DNA of 39,929 nucleotides from Allochromatium vinosum DSM 180 (lineage in GTDB: Bacteria; Pseudomonadota; Gammaproteobacteria; Chromatiales; Chromatiaceae). The notes beneath the pieces are model-generated. The model did not search any database and was not told the DNA's origin. It saw nothing but the letters and a program-made list of their open reading frames with translations. Shown here piece by piece: positions 24,475 through 32,466 of the stretch. Where the stretch lies: the NCBI RefSeq assembly GCF_000025485.1, contig NC_013862.1, forward strand, positions 1-39,929, in the 5' to 3' direction. Position 1 is the first letter of the stretch. Every line of letters starts with the position of its first letter. A program made the position numbers and the translations under genes.

Positions 24475-24978
24475 ATGTCCCATCCCAACCCATGGCGGGT
24501 GCTGGAGTCTGATGCCCAGCGTCGTCCCACCCTGAGTTTTACCGAACGCACCCTGGTGGCCGAGGCCATCGACTGTCTGGAGCGGCACTATCGGGTCGCT
24601 CAAGAGGCCCTCACCAGTCCGGACGCCACCCGCGACTACCTGAAGTTGCGTCTCTACGGACTGACCTATGAGGTCTTCGCGGTGCTGTTGCTCGATAACC
24701 GTCATCGCGTGTTGCGCTACCAGGAACTGTTTCGCGGTACCATCGACACGGCCTATGTTCATCCCAGGGAAGTGGTGCGCCTCGTCATCGAAAGTGGAGC
24801 GGCAGCGGTCATCTTCGCCCACAACCATCCATCGGGGAGTAGCGACCCGTCCCAGGCCGATCGGACCTTGACCCGCAAGCTTCAGGACGCCCTGGCGTTG
24901 ATCGAGGTGCGGGTGCTCGATCACATCATCGTCGGTGAGGGGCGGGGCATGTCGTTTGCCGAACAGGGTTGGCTCTGA
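24475..24978 (+). CDS. radC: RadC-family JAMM-domain protein
   Basis: The 167-residue MPN/JAMM protein has a metal-binding set: an acid in [17 protein letters not shown] (116-121), and PSQAD ending at D129. It lacks the helix-hairpin-helix N-terminal region of full-length chromosomal RadC, as is common in plasmid and phage RadC-like proteins. A DNA-repair role has been doubted and the biochemical activity is unsettled. A radC-like gene also closes the equivalent cluster in SXT/R391. GGAGAT lies before the ATG. Confidence 0.92.
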   Translation: MSHPNPWRVLESDAQRRPTLSFTERTLVAEAIDCLERHYRVAQEALTSPDATRDYLKLRLYGLTYEVFAVLLLDNRHRVLRYQELFRGTIDTAYVHPREVVRLVIESGAAAVIFAHNHPSGSSDPSQADRTLTRKLQDALALIEVRVLDHIIVGEGRGMSFAEQGWL

Positions 24979-25013
24979 GCAGCGTGTTGTCGGGTGACTC
25001 GTTCCCTCCAGTG

Positions 25014-25072
25014 CAGGAGACACGGCTCAGGTGGGCCGTGTCTCCTGTTGGATCGGAGGCTTTTTCTTTTTC
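25014..25072 (+). terminator. Strong intrinsic terminator after radC
   Basis: A perfect 13-bp stem (25014-25026 with 25035-25047, loop 8 nt) is followed after a short spacer by a TTTTTCTTTTT tract (25061-25071). It ends the recombination cluster. The 180 bp after it are AT-rich and hold only a weak TTGACT-type promoter candidate (25162) for the next gene. Confidence 0.8.
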
Positions 25073-25232
25073 GACTCAACGGATACGATTCAAGGGTTAC
25101 AGCCGTTGGGATGTTGTTTTCTGTACGAAGGCTAGCGCATTGATTTCGGTTACAGTATCGCTTGACTTATTGTGTTCAAACTGAAGAAATATGAATTCTT
25201 AGTGCTCAACGTTAATCAGCAAAATATCCAAT

Positions 25233-25568
25233 ATGAAAAAAATCACCGTACATTGTAACTCCGGATCTGATTCGGAGTGTTTTGGAACCGTAGACGTTCA
25301 TCTACCTTATGCTGGAAGTTATGCGGCTAATCCGAATTGGGTTTTTGATAATGATCAAGAAAGAAAAGTAGTTGAAAGCGTTTCAATAATGCCTGACCGC
25401 TCTCAAAGAAAGCAGTGGCTAGAAGCTAATAGACACCATCTTACTGAAGAGCAAAAAGAGTTAATCATAACTCAAGGGTTTTTTGATCTCGATTACGATG
25501 ACATTGACGATAAAGAAGTGTGTGGGGCGTGCGGAACAGATCAAGAGCATGGAGACGACGATGATTGA
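25233..25568 (+). CDS. Small acidic protein of unknown function
   Basis: The 111-residue acidic protein is recognised from no family. A first half with ITVHCNSGSDSECFGTVDVHLPYAG is followed by a charged helix (RKQWLEANRHHLTEEQKELI). The C terminus pairs CGACG with a run of aspartates, so a metal site is possible. The base composition is clearly more AT-rich than the preceding cluster, suggesting separate acquisition. No ribosome-binding site precedes the ATG. It ends 3 bp before the converging gene. Confidence 0.6.
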   Translation: MKKITVHCNSGSDSECFGTVDVHLPYAGSYAANPNWVFDNDQERKVVESVSIMPDRSQRKQWLEANRHHLTEEQKELIITQGFFDLDYDDIDDKEVCGACGTDQEHGDDDD

Positions 25569-25571
25569 TGC

Positions 25572-26039
25572 TCAATCCCTTCTAGTCAAGGACTTCAGGA
25601 TAAAGGTATAACCGGGTCGCTCGGATTCGGCGGTACTCCGAGCGATCTCAATAGCGGTGCGTTCGGTTTCAGCGCGGATGATCTTGGAGTATGACACACT
25701 CCGCGATCCTTGACGCATCTCATACTGAATGCGATAGCTTGTAGGCGACGCCTGTTGCACCGTCACGCTTTTCAAAACAAATCTATAACCAGGGCGTTCA
25801 GACTGCGCCTGTCCCTTGACGATCTCAATGGCGGTGCGTTCCGTCTCCGCTGTGACGGTTCTGATATGGGAGACGCTGTTGTGTCCGTGGCGTAGTGCAT
25901 AGCGGATGGTATAGCGCTGATCGGCCCAGGCGGTCGATCCGAGGATCGCCAAGACCATGAACGGGAGCGTCAGGCGACCGACAGACCGCGACGGGTGGCT
26001 CCGATCCTGCGTTGGCTCCGTGAAGCGTTGGCCTCGCAT
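25572..26039 (-). CDS. Secreted protein with two tandem copies of one domain
   Basis: The 155-residue protein has a likely signal peptide (hydrophobic LTLPFMVLAILGSTAWA, cleavage after AWA). The mature part is one unit of about 52 residues repeated: 42-93 and 101-152. Both copies carry AETERTAIEI, ESERPGY or QSERPGY, and F.LKS.T, 59 residues apart. The unit is unknown to me; its strand-helix-strand pattern may be a small alpha/beta fold. A GGAAG overlapping the upstream gene's stop precedes the ATG, so it is cotranscribed with the LprI-like gene. The periplasm is the likely location. Confidence 0.72.
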   Translation of the reverse strand: MRGQRFTEPTQDRSHPSRSVGRLTLPFMVLAILGSTAWADQRYTIRYALRHGHNSVSHIRTVTAETERTAIEIVKGQAQSERPGYRFVLKSVTVQQASPTSYRIQYEMRQGSRSVSYSKIIRAETERTAIEIARSTAESERPGYTFILKSLTRRD

Positions 26040-26045
26040 ACGCGG

Positions 26046-26651
26046 CTACTTCCAGGCACACACACTGGCCTGGGCATTTGTCCAGCAGGCTCCATCACGG
26101 GTCAGACGCCCCAGATCTGAATGCGCATGTGAGGCATAGGCGTCCTCGTTCCAGAAGCCAAGGGCGACGCCGGGTTGCTCGACCTGGACCATTGCAAAAT
26201 AGGCCGGCGTGTAGATCTGGAAGCTACCGTCCGAATCCAGCGATCCCGTACAAGGACCATCGATGTAGCGCTGCCCCCGGACCTCCAGGCGGCAACGACT
26301 GAACCGCGTGGACTCCGGATCGGCGACAGCGACCTCCAGGGCCTCCAGGCGCTCACGGTAGGCTCTGACCAGACATGGGCGATCCTGGCACTGGTTACGC
26401 TTGGCGAGCCATATCCGTTGCGACTTCTTGAGCGCCTGCCGGGCCGAGTCTCCCGATGTGGCACGCCATACGGCCTGATACTGTTCCGCTAACACTACGT
26501 CCAGTGCGCCGAGTTCCGGGTCTTGGCAAATGGCGTTTTCCACTAGCGTGGCGGCTTTGGAACAGTCAAACGACGGCTGCGCGACCGTGTGCAGCATCTG
26601 CAACGCCAGACCCGTAGCCAGTACAATCCGTGCGATCGTTTTGAGTGTCAT
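26046..26651 (-). CDS. Secreted protein with LprI/DUF1311-like domain
   Basis: The 201-residue protein has a signal peptide to about residue 25. A DUF1311/LprI N-terminal-type domain follows, starting with FDCSKAATLVENAICQDPELGALDVVLAEQYQAV and ending with a WLAKRNQCQD..CLVRAYRERLEAL block. The conserved cysteines are kept. Some family members inhibit lysozyme, but most are uncharacterised. The C-terminal 80 residues, with further cysteines (FSRCRLEV, GPC, GACW), are a separate beta-rich region I do not recognise. I chose the ATG at 26651 over a TTG 12 bp upstream. The next gene follows after 6 bp. Confidence 0.78.
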   Translation of the reverse strand: MTLKTIARIVLATGLALQMLHTVAQPSFDCSKAATLVENAICQDPELGALDVVLAEQYQAVWRATSGDSARQALKKSQRIWLAKRNQCQDRPCLVRAYRERLEALEVAVADPESTRFSRCRLEVRGQRYIDGPCTGSLDSDGSFQIYTPAYFAMVQVEQPGVALGFWNEDAYASHAHSDLGRLTRDGACWTNAQASVCAWK

Positions 26652-26673
26652 CAAAGCCCCCAACAGGTGATCT

Positions 26674-26886
26674 ATGCCGATTCGACCGCAACCGAGAACC
26701 TACCGCTGTCCTCAATGCGGTTGGTCAACAACCGTACATCCTAAAAGTGACGCCCTGAAGCCCAGTGAATACTTTTCAGAATGCCCGTCGTGTGGTCATC
26801 AAGACCTGCACACCGAATCCACTCCCTTGGCATTGACACTGGCGGGCCAGCTATTTTCGCGGATTTCAAGGCTTCGCAAGCCGTAA
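26674..26886 (+). CDS. Small zinc-ribbon protein
   Basis: The 70-residue protein has two CxxC knuckles, CPQC near residue 12 and CPSC near residue 37, in a rubredoxin-like zinc-ribbon layout. A hydrophobic/basic C-terminal helix follows. AGGTGA lies 3 bp before the ATG. It is divergent from the LprI-like gene with only about 20 bp between starts, so their promoters must lie inside each other's coding sequence or further away. It may bind nucleic acid or protein; no specific role is visible. Confidence 0.65.
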   Translation: MPIRPQPRTYRCPQCGWSTTVHPKSDALKPSEYFSECPSCGHQDLHTESTPLALTLAGQLFSRISRLRKP

Positions 26887-26899
26887 CACGATCCTGGCG

Positions 26900-27709
26900 T
26901 CAACCGGCTTCCCAGGCGCTCCGAAACGTCACGGTGCTGCCTGTCTGAATTTTTGTACCTGGAGCGGGAGTAATTCGATAAGGGCAACCATAGCCACTAA
27001 AATCAGTATCTTCCGGTCCGTGAATAGAGATTTCCTTGGGTACAAGTCCTGCATTCTTCAGCGTTTCACCATAACTTAAATCACAGTCGGACGCTGGGTT
27101 TGGAACAACTGTTAAGGTATCGGCTGCGGCTTTGTCGGTATTACGCGCCGATGTCGTGCGAATCTTGAACGGTTTGAAATCTTCAGGAACCAGCACCTTC
27201 TGGGCTAGCAGGTCGACTTGCTTGCCTTCGATGATCGCCGTAGCCTGATCGACAACAATGGTCAGATCATCGTCGCAAAAATGCTCACTTTCAGCGAACG
27301 CATCAGCGTAGCGATCAGCCGATCCATTCCCGAAAGTGGCGATCTCCAAGGTTCCGGTAGCGATACTCTCGCCTGAAGCATTCAACGCTGAAAACGATAC
27401 TTGCAGGTTTTCAATCGATTGCAGTCCGCTGTCAAAAAAGAATACCGCCGAGCACTGGCCCTGGTTGGCAAACAGCTTGTTCGTGTTCCAGAAGCGGATC
27501 GTTTCGACATCGGCTGCACTTGAGGCTGCCGCCAAGCATTGATCCGAGTAAGCATAAGGATTCGCCCGATCTTTCTCAGCACACCAAGAATCCCCGACTG
27601 GGTATCGACACTCAGGAGTGGCGTCCGGTTGCGGTAAGCATTTGGCTGAAACTAAACCGCTCAGTAAAGTCAAAGCGAAAGCGCTTAAAATATATGTGTT
27701 AGCTCGCAT
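26900..27709 (-). CDS. Secreted protein with Cys-rich module and PASTA-like C terminus
   Basis: The 269-residue protein has a signal peptide (cleavage after VSA near residue 22), directly followed by a cysteine module: KCLPQP, ECRYPVGDSWCAEKD, PYAYSDQCL. The same module opens the 35927 gene product. A beta-rich middle section comes next. The C-terminal 60 residues resemble a PASTA domain (GETLKNAGLVPKEISI, then ITPAPGTKIQTGSTVTF). PASTA domains bind cell-wall material, so a periplasmic or surface role is likely. It starts 1 bp after the stop of the YkgJ-like gene. Confidence 0.7.
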   Translation of the reverse strand: MRANTYILSAFALTLLSGLVSAKCLPQPDATPECRYPVGDSWCAEKDRANPYAYSDQCLAAASSAADVETIRFWNTNKLFANQGQCSAVFFFDSGLQSIENLQVSFSALNASGESIATGTLEIATFGNGSADRYADAFAESEHFCDDDLTIVVDQATAIIEGKQVDLLAQKVLVPEDFKPFKIRTTSARNTDKAAADTLTVVPNPASDCDLSYGETLKNAGLVPKEISIHGPEDTDFSGYGCPYRITPAPGTKIQTGSTVTFRSAWEAG

Positions 27710-27710
27710 T

Positions 27711-27983
27711 TTATAACTCCATTTTTTTTAATTCAGCCAGTTGACGACATGCTTGCAGGTTTAAATCAACGAATTCATTCCAGCTGTATAAATGCGCATA
27801 GTGCAGCCTATATTGTAGGTCTACACGACAGATGTCAGGTCTGTTGGCATAAATAGTGCAGAATTTGCTTATTTCGTTGTAATGCGAGCATATTCCATCA
27901 CCACGGTCTAAAAATCGTGTTTCCTCAGCCAAATTGACATTCTGACAACACAGTCCGCAACGGTTACAGGGAAAGTGTTGCAT
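27711..27983 (-). CDS. YkgJ-type cysteine-cluster protein
   Basis: The 90-residue protein has the YkgJ/UPF0153 pattern CNRCGLCCQNV, then a single C in GDGICSHY, CTIYANRPDIC and a last C in NLQACRQL. The cysteines are thought to bind a metal ion or iron-sulfur cluster. Homologs are widespread, and some are linked to modification or metal handling of neighbouring proteins. It lies between the HNH-like cassette and the secreted Cys protein, with a 1-bp gap to the latter. It could act on that protein's cysteines (speculative). Confidence 0.8.
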   Translation of the reverse strand: MQHFPCNRCGLCCQNVNLAEETRFLDRGDGICSHYNEISKFCTIYANRPDICRVDLQYRLHYAHLYSWNEFVDLNLQACRQLAELKKMEL

Positions 27984-27990
27984 TATTCAC

Positions 27991-29613
27991 TTAAACTAAC
28001 GATGCCAACCACTTTCGAGTACTGGTAGCATTACCTATTTCGTAGGGAAGCTCAATACCTCGCTTTTCCACTTCCGCCTTCAAAAGAAGGCTGCGCTCAA
28101 TTTCAGTATTGCAGGACGTCAGTTCTTGCGAAAAAGCATGAAATTCAACAGTGTCAAGATTAAACTCAAGCCGACTCAACTCAAGCAAATAGCGATCAAG
28201 TTCCGCATTGATCGCTTTGAATTTATTCACAGAATCGGCATGAGGCATAATCGATTCAGCAAAAGCCCATATTTTTTGGGCTAATGTACTGTAGATCATA
28301 AAATAATTGAGTCCGAGTGTAATCACTCCTGTGATCAGCGCACTGGCAAAAGCCGCTAGCTCGCTACCAAACGGAAAGCTGAGGAATGGTATCAATTGAG
28401 TGTAAATCATTGTTCCTGCTACTGTGGCGACCGCCACAGACAAAATTGACACCACAGATTTACAGAGATCGACAAAACCAAGTCGCTCAGGGTTAAAAAT
28501 AATCAATTTGATGGCTTTAACGATATGCGCCCACATCTCGCGAATAATCTTGATAGCCATTTTTTGAGTGGTGGCAAAAATATTAAAGACAGTGGTCGTA
28601 ACGCTAGAGAAAACACCTGCAAAAACACCATCCTTGAATGCAATCAAAAAATCTTGGAATCGCGCTTTAACGCGCTGCCATATACCTTGCAATGTCTCTT
28701 GAATGCTGTTGAAAAATTCATAAATATCAAAGTTATTTTTGATTTTTTCAAAAATGATAGGAATTTGAACACGAAGCTCAAACCAGACTTCGGCCAGGAT
28801 CAGACCTAGCATTTGTCGAGTGCCCATCTTCAGTCCAGCCAAACCGGATGCTGTAGCAGTCTGTTTCAAAAATTTGCTGCTCGTGTAGTATGTAACATTG
28901 ACTTGCTGGTTGTATGCTTCCCTAGCAACTCGATCTCTTTCTCGCATTGCATCAGGATCAACAGACTTAAGTTTTTTAATTTTTTCCTCTTGTTTTTGAA
29001 TCTTGCTTTCAAGTTCACGAATTTTTTGTTTTTGTTCCAGCGTATCACTTGGCATACTAGAAAGACGCCGCTGATAGTCGTCTAGAGTTTTTTCATGCGT
29101 ATTAATAAGATTAGGTAGTTTTTCCAGATACTGATCAATAGGCGTTTGCTTTTTTGACTTATTAATAGTCTCCGATGTTGTTTGAAGATTGCTATCTTGG
29201 TTAGCTAAGTTAGAACCGTCTAACTCGGCTAAAACTCTCCCAGCATCATCATGTATTTCCTTAGCACTGATTACATGATCAAGATTACGCTGCTCATTGC
29301 GATCCATAACGCTGTCACTGTATGAATAGTAAAGTTTGCCTTCCTGCTGTAGCTGTTTATCTCTTTTTCCAGTTGCTTTATAATTTTCATGTGTATGATA
29401 AGTTTCTGAAGAGTATTCACCTCGATTTTCATAACTTTTCTTTTCTGCATCAGTAGCCCAAGTTCCTTGGCGAACATTGTGGATTGTATTTACATCACCA
29501 CCAATCTTATCCTTAAATAAAATAAAATCTAATCCAAAAGTAGTGACAAAGCTGTTAACAACTGTTTTTTCGAGTTCTTCGAGCCAGGGATATTCAGCGG
29601 CTGCGGTTTGCAT
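27991..29613 (-). CDS. HNH-motif protein with C-terminal membrane helices
   Basis: The 540-residue protein carries an HNH-nuclease-like block in its N-terminal quarter: NLDHVISAKEIHDDAGR (D112, H113), then SNLQTT (N142) and TINKSKK (N151, K154). A long charged coiled coil (about 175-215) follows. At least two long hydrophobic stretches come next (SILSVAVATVAGTMIYTQLIPF and ALITGVITLGLNYFMIYS), then a soluble helical tail. The ATG is 7 bp after GTGAG; a GTG 12 bp upstream has no ribosome-binding site. It is AT-rich and forms a two-gene cassette with the upstream 29681 gene. A defence or toxin effector is possible; I know no characterised homolog. Confidence 0.68.
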   Translation of the reverse strand: MQTAAAEYPWLEELEKTVVNSFVTTFGLDFILFKDKIGGDVNTIHNVRQGTWATDAEKKSYENRGEYSSETYHTHENYKATGKRDKQLQQEGKLYYSYSDSVMDRNEQRNLDHVISAKEIHDDAGRVLAELDGSNLANQDSNLQTTSETINKSKKQTPIDQYLEKLPNLINTHEKTLDDYQRRLSSMPSDTLEQKQKIRELESKIQKQEEKIKKLKSVDPDAMRERDRVAREAYNQQVNVTYYTSSKFLKQTATASGLAGLKMGTRQMLGLILAEVWFELRVQIPIIFEKIKNNFDIYEFFNSIQETLQGIWQRVKARFQDFLIAFKDGVFAGVFSSVTTTVFNIFATTQKMAIKIIREMWAHIVKAIKLIIFNPERLGFVDLCKSVVSILSVAVATVAGTMIYTQLIPFLSFPFGSELAAFASALITGVITLGLNYFMIYSTLAQKIWAFAESIMPHADSVNKFKAINAELDRYLLELSRLEFNLDTVEFHAFSQELTSCNTEIERSLLLKAEVEKRGIELPYEIGNATSTRKWLASLV

Positions 29614-29680
29614 AGTAATACTCACAAAAATAAGATAAAGAAAAGGGGGATTTTCTCCCCCGAATATTTAACTAACAAAA

Positions 29681-30781
29681 TCAGATCGCGGCGATCCCTC
29701 CAGCATCAGATCGAGCCTTGATCAAAACTTTGTCCAAATTCGTCTCGTTGACAATCATAAAATCGTCTTCATCTCTTTCCATTACAGGCACATCATTTTC
29801 ATCTTTCAGAACTTCCCCATTGACTTTTTTGACCTTAAATATTGGCGTTGTAATAACATCTACTAGAATAGCCGCCAAAGCATAACCATTTTCGATAATC
29901 CGTATAATTTCATCATTGAGTTTGGCTAGCTCCGCCTCTTTATCAACATTTCGGCCTTTCAGGTCTTCCAAGAAACTGTCGATTTCCTTAAGGCTATCAA
30001 AGTACTGATTGAATTGACCATAAATCGAGGAAAGTACACCTTTGATCTTACGCGCATATTCCTCGGTTAAAATCAACTGTTCAATCGCCCTGCCAAGCTT
30101 TCCGACAGCTTCACTGACTTCAGTGTCAGCCTTACGCGCATTCTTAAGCGCCTCCTCACCATGACTGTTATAAGCCCATCCTGCAATTGCCAATATCGGT
30201 GCCGCAACGGCTGCACTTAGAATAGCTGTACCACCGGCCATACCTAAGCCGCCTGTCGCTAGCGAACCACCACCAATAGCCGCTAAGGTTGCGTTGGTTG
30301 CAGCAACGCCTGCAAGTGATGAAATCGCTGTACCTGTGGATGCGGCACCCAAAGCCATGACACCACCATAAACCGCGAAACCTGCCGCTGCACCGGCTGC
30401 ACCGGCACCAACAACAGTGCCTAGCACACCCACGGCTGTATAGCTGTAGCTTTCGATTTTTTGCAGTTCATGCTTAGGAATACGTATTTCCAGTTTATTC
30501 TGGCGATTTGCCTGCAATTGCTGAAGAAGCTTATCGGCTAGAGTCTTAAATTCGCCAAAGCTTTGGCCGATTTCTAACTCTTTTTTTCCAAGCATTTCGA
30601 GGAAAAGTGTAGTTTCTGCTTCCTGTTCATCAAAAGCAGTTTTTTTTCTTTCATAGCGACTTTTAGCGCTTTTGACAATTTCATCTGCCTCAGAATGTTT
30701 TTGATAACCGTCGTAGCCTTTTTTGGCTCCATAAGCAGCCGTTGCTAAAGCAGCGGCACCGATAATGATTGGAAGTGGCAT
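29681..30781 (-). CDS. Gly/Ala-rich hydrophobic-core protein, partner of the HNH-motif protein
   Basis: This 366-residue protein starts with a short hydrophobic helix (LPIIIGAAALATAAYGAKKGY) and a charged coiled coil. A very Gly/Ala-rich hydrophobic segment follows (about 115-205, for example VVGAGAAGAAAGFAVYGGVMALGA). The C-terminal half is helical and charged, with a beta-like acidic end (DENDVPVMERDEDDFMI). Glycine-zipper segments of this type can insert in membranes or form oligomers. GAGG lies before the ATG. It is separated from the HNH gene by 67 bp. Both share low GC, so they probably moved together. Confidence 0.65.
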   Translation of the reverse strand: MPLPIIIGAAALATAAYGAKKGYDGYQKHSEADEIVKSAKSRYERKKTAFDEQEAETTLFLEMLGKKELEIGQSFGEFKTLADKLLQQLQANRQNKLEIRIPKHELQKIESYSYTAVGVLGTVVGAGAAGAAAGFAVYGGVMALGAASTGTAISSLAGVAATNATLAAIGGGSLATGGLGMAGGTAILSAAVAAPILAIAGWAYNSHGEEALKNARKADTEVSEAVGKLGRAIEQLILTEEYARKIKGVLSSIYGQFNQYFDSLKEIDSFLEDLKGRNVDKEAELAKLNDEIIRIIENGYALAAILVDVITTPIFKVKKVNGEVLKDENDVPVMERDEDDFMIVNETNLDKVLIKARSDAGGIAAI

Positions 30782-30830
30782 AGTAATAAACCTCTTTGTT
30801 AGCTAGCTTTAATCCATTCAGACATATTCC

Positions 30831-30859
30831 TCGCCGCTTACGGCGAATCATCTTTTTTT
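30831..30859 (+). terminator. Hairpin and T-run upstream of the 29681-30781 gene
   Basis: TCGCCG (30831-30836) pairs with CGGCGA (30841-30846) around CTTA, with a T-run at 30852-30859 on the plus strand. A second stem GCGTCTT/AAGACGC (30860-30874) follows. No plus-strand gene is seen upstream. It may terminate antisense transcription or mark a former boundary. Confidence 0.35.
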
Positions 30860-30876
30860 GCGTCTTAAAGACGCTA

Positions 30877-31137
30877 TTAAGTGACGCTGGACCGCGAAGC
30901 GTGCAAGGCAGAACACAATACTATCCCGCTGTTTAGAAGGAATTTACTCCTATTGCATTGACTGCATTGGAAGCTGATTGTAGCAGCGCTTTCACTGATC
31001 GTTTCGTGACCCAGGTCAACTTTTTGGATATTTTCCGAACACTCGACGCAAAATGTACACTTTCCAGCTTCATTTCTAGGCTGTGACCCGGTAAAAGCAC
31101 AGGCCAAGACGAAAGACCAACCTTGATAGTCTGTCAC
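30877..31137 (-). CDS. Possible small zinc-ribbon protein
   Basis: This is an 86-codon frame from a GTG. The peptide has CTFCVEC and FQCSQCNRSKFLL, two CxxC knuckles about 30 residues apart, as in zinc ribbons. The remainder has no features and ends in a region rich in hairpins. No clear ribosome-binding site is visible. It could be a real small gene upstream of the two-gene cassette, a remnant, or chance. Confidence 0.35.
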   Translation of the reverse strand: MTDYQGWSFVLACAFTGSQPRNEAGKCTFCVECSENIQKVDLGHETISESAATISFQCSQCNRSKFLLNSGIVLCSALHASRSSVT

Positions 31138-31362
31138 TTGCTCAATGGGCTGATCGCTGAAGATCCGTGCTAACGGCCATCCTGGATGGGGCGTTGAGAC
31201 GATGTGGGTCGACGTGAACGGGGCGCGCGGCTGTCAGAGCCGTTACACTTAGAAACGACTGTAATTATTTGATCTTCGTCTCTTGACTGCCACCTGGTGG
31301 GGCGCTGGCATCCCACCACGGTGATTCGGGTGATTCGGCGTCAACAAGGCTCGTAGTAGCGT

Positions 31363-31656
31363 CTAAGGTGTTTCGCGCTGCTCTCTGGCGTGCCACACCC
31401 GCAGAATCACCACGCGACCGTCGTCGATCCGGTATCTCAGAACATAGCCACCCCGCCCAAAGGCTTCAAATAACTCCCGTCGCCCGGTTCCATCGTCCAT
31501 CGGCGGGCCAATTTCGGGGAAGTCCGACAGCCGACTCGCCCCCTTCACGATCACTTGCGCGGCTTGGCGGGCAGCTTTTGGATGTGTGTCCATCAGGAAC
31601 GCCCGTAATCGCTCCAGGTCATCGATGGCTTCCGGAAGCCAGATCACGTCGGGCAT
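31363..31656 (-). CDS. parE: RelE/ParE-family toxin
   Basis: The 97-residue protein has the ParE layout: two N-terminal helices (EAIDDLERLRAFLMDTHPKAARQAAQVI), then LSDFPEIGPPMDD and the beta-strand end RELFEAFGRGGYVLRYRIDDGRVVILRVWHAREQR. ParE toxins poison DNA gyrase while RelE members cut mRNA; the end HAREQR fits ParE better. It overlaps the RHH antitoxin gene by 13 bp. A hairpin (TGGTGGG/CCCACCA, 31295-31318) lies downstream. Confidence 0.9.
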   Translation of the reverse strand: MPDVIWLPEAIDDLERLRAFLMDTHPKAARQAAQVIVKGASRLSDFPEIGPPMDDGTGRRELFEAFGRGGYVLRYRIDDGRVVILRVWHAREQRETP

Positions 31657-31931
31657 GGCGGGGCCACCTCACCTGTCGCCTCGTCCCCCCAGGTACTCAG
31701 CCAAGCACTGACCTCGGTCTGGGACACCGAACGCCCGGTGAGCTGGTAGCGCTCCCAGCGCTCCTGATCCTCCCGTTTTTCCTGCTCATAGCGCTCTTCG
31801 CGCTGCACATACTCCTCGATGGCGGCCTTCATCAGCCAATGGGGACTGCGGGCCTTGGCCGCGCTCAGGACTTTCAAACGCTGATGCAACCCAGCTTCGA
31901 GCTTGACGCCCGTGTTGACGAGTTTTTGCAT
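31644..31931 (-). CDS. parD: Ribbon-helix-helix antitoxin (ParD/CopG-like)
   Basis: The 95-residue protein has an N-terminal RHH domain (GVKLEAGLHQRLKVLSAAKARSPHWLMKAAIEEYVQREE). A charged helix and an acidic tail follow, which should cap the ParE toxin. Its dimer would bind the dyad 19 bp upstream of its start and repress the operon. The gene has no obvious Shine-Dalgarno (GAAGCCTCTTCC precedes the ATG), so the start rests on the RHH strand beginning a few residues in. Confidence 0.85.
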   Translation of the reverse strand: MQKLVNTGVKLEAGLHQRLKVLSAAKARSPHWLMKAAIEEYVQREERYEQEKREDQERWERYQLTGRSVSQTEVSAWLSTWGDEATGEVAPPCPT

Positions 31932-31949
31932 GGAAGAGGCTTCATCGAT

Positions 31950-31968
31950 AGTTGTAAGTGTTACAACT
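31950..31968. promoter_or_regulatory. Operator dyad of the parDE module
   Basis: AGTTGTAA (31950-31957), GTG, and TTACAACT (31961-31968) form a perfect 8-bp dyad upstream of the antitoxin gene. It sits in an AT-rich stretch where the leftward promoter must lie. RHH antitoxins bind such short dyads. Confidence 0.6.
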
Positions 31969-32192
31969 TATTACGCCAACAAACATCCACTGTCAAGAAC
32001 GGAGTGCGGAGGTCAAACCGGTCGGATTCCGGGAGCGAACACCTGTGAGGCTGTTCACAGAACCGCCATCGCCTCACCCCCGTGGCTCATCCCACGGCGC
32101 ACATCTGTGAAGGACGTCTCTGTTTTCATCGTCGCCACGCTCTAGTGTCTGCCCCACCAATGATTCAGGCAACGACAAGCGGCGTGGGCAAC

Positions 32193-32375
32193 ATGATGCA
32201 GACGACATCCCTCTACAACACCCCGGAACGCTCTCAACAGGAGCAGGTTCAACACTGGAACCATGAGTTGAGCCGCCTCAGTCATCCCCAAACCTACCGT
32301 GAGCGCGTGTTGGTCAATGTCTATCGACAGCTCATTCACAGTCGGAGTGACGAATCCAAGCAACCGCGTCAATAA
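32193..32375 (+). CDS. Possible small protein of unknown function
   Basis: This is a 60-residue frame with a plausible composition: a polar helix (PERSQQEQVQHWNHELSRL), then THE-like basic helix YRERVLVNVYRQLIHSR. There is no recognisable family and no clear ribosome-binding site. The frame is open further upstream, to 32082. It lies alone between the parDE module and the recombinase unit, transcribed opposite to both. Confidence 0.35.
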   Translation: MMQTTSLYNTPERSQQEQVQHWNHELSRLSHPQTYRERVLVNVYRQLIHSRSDESKQPRQ

Positions 32376-32466
32376 ACGCGGCTCTAAGATTCAAGCTCAA
32401 CCGTATTCCAACGATCTAACCATCGTTGTTATAAAATAATCGCTTCAAGCCACAAGGTTGAATCGC

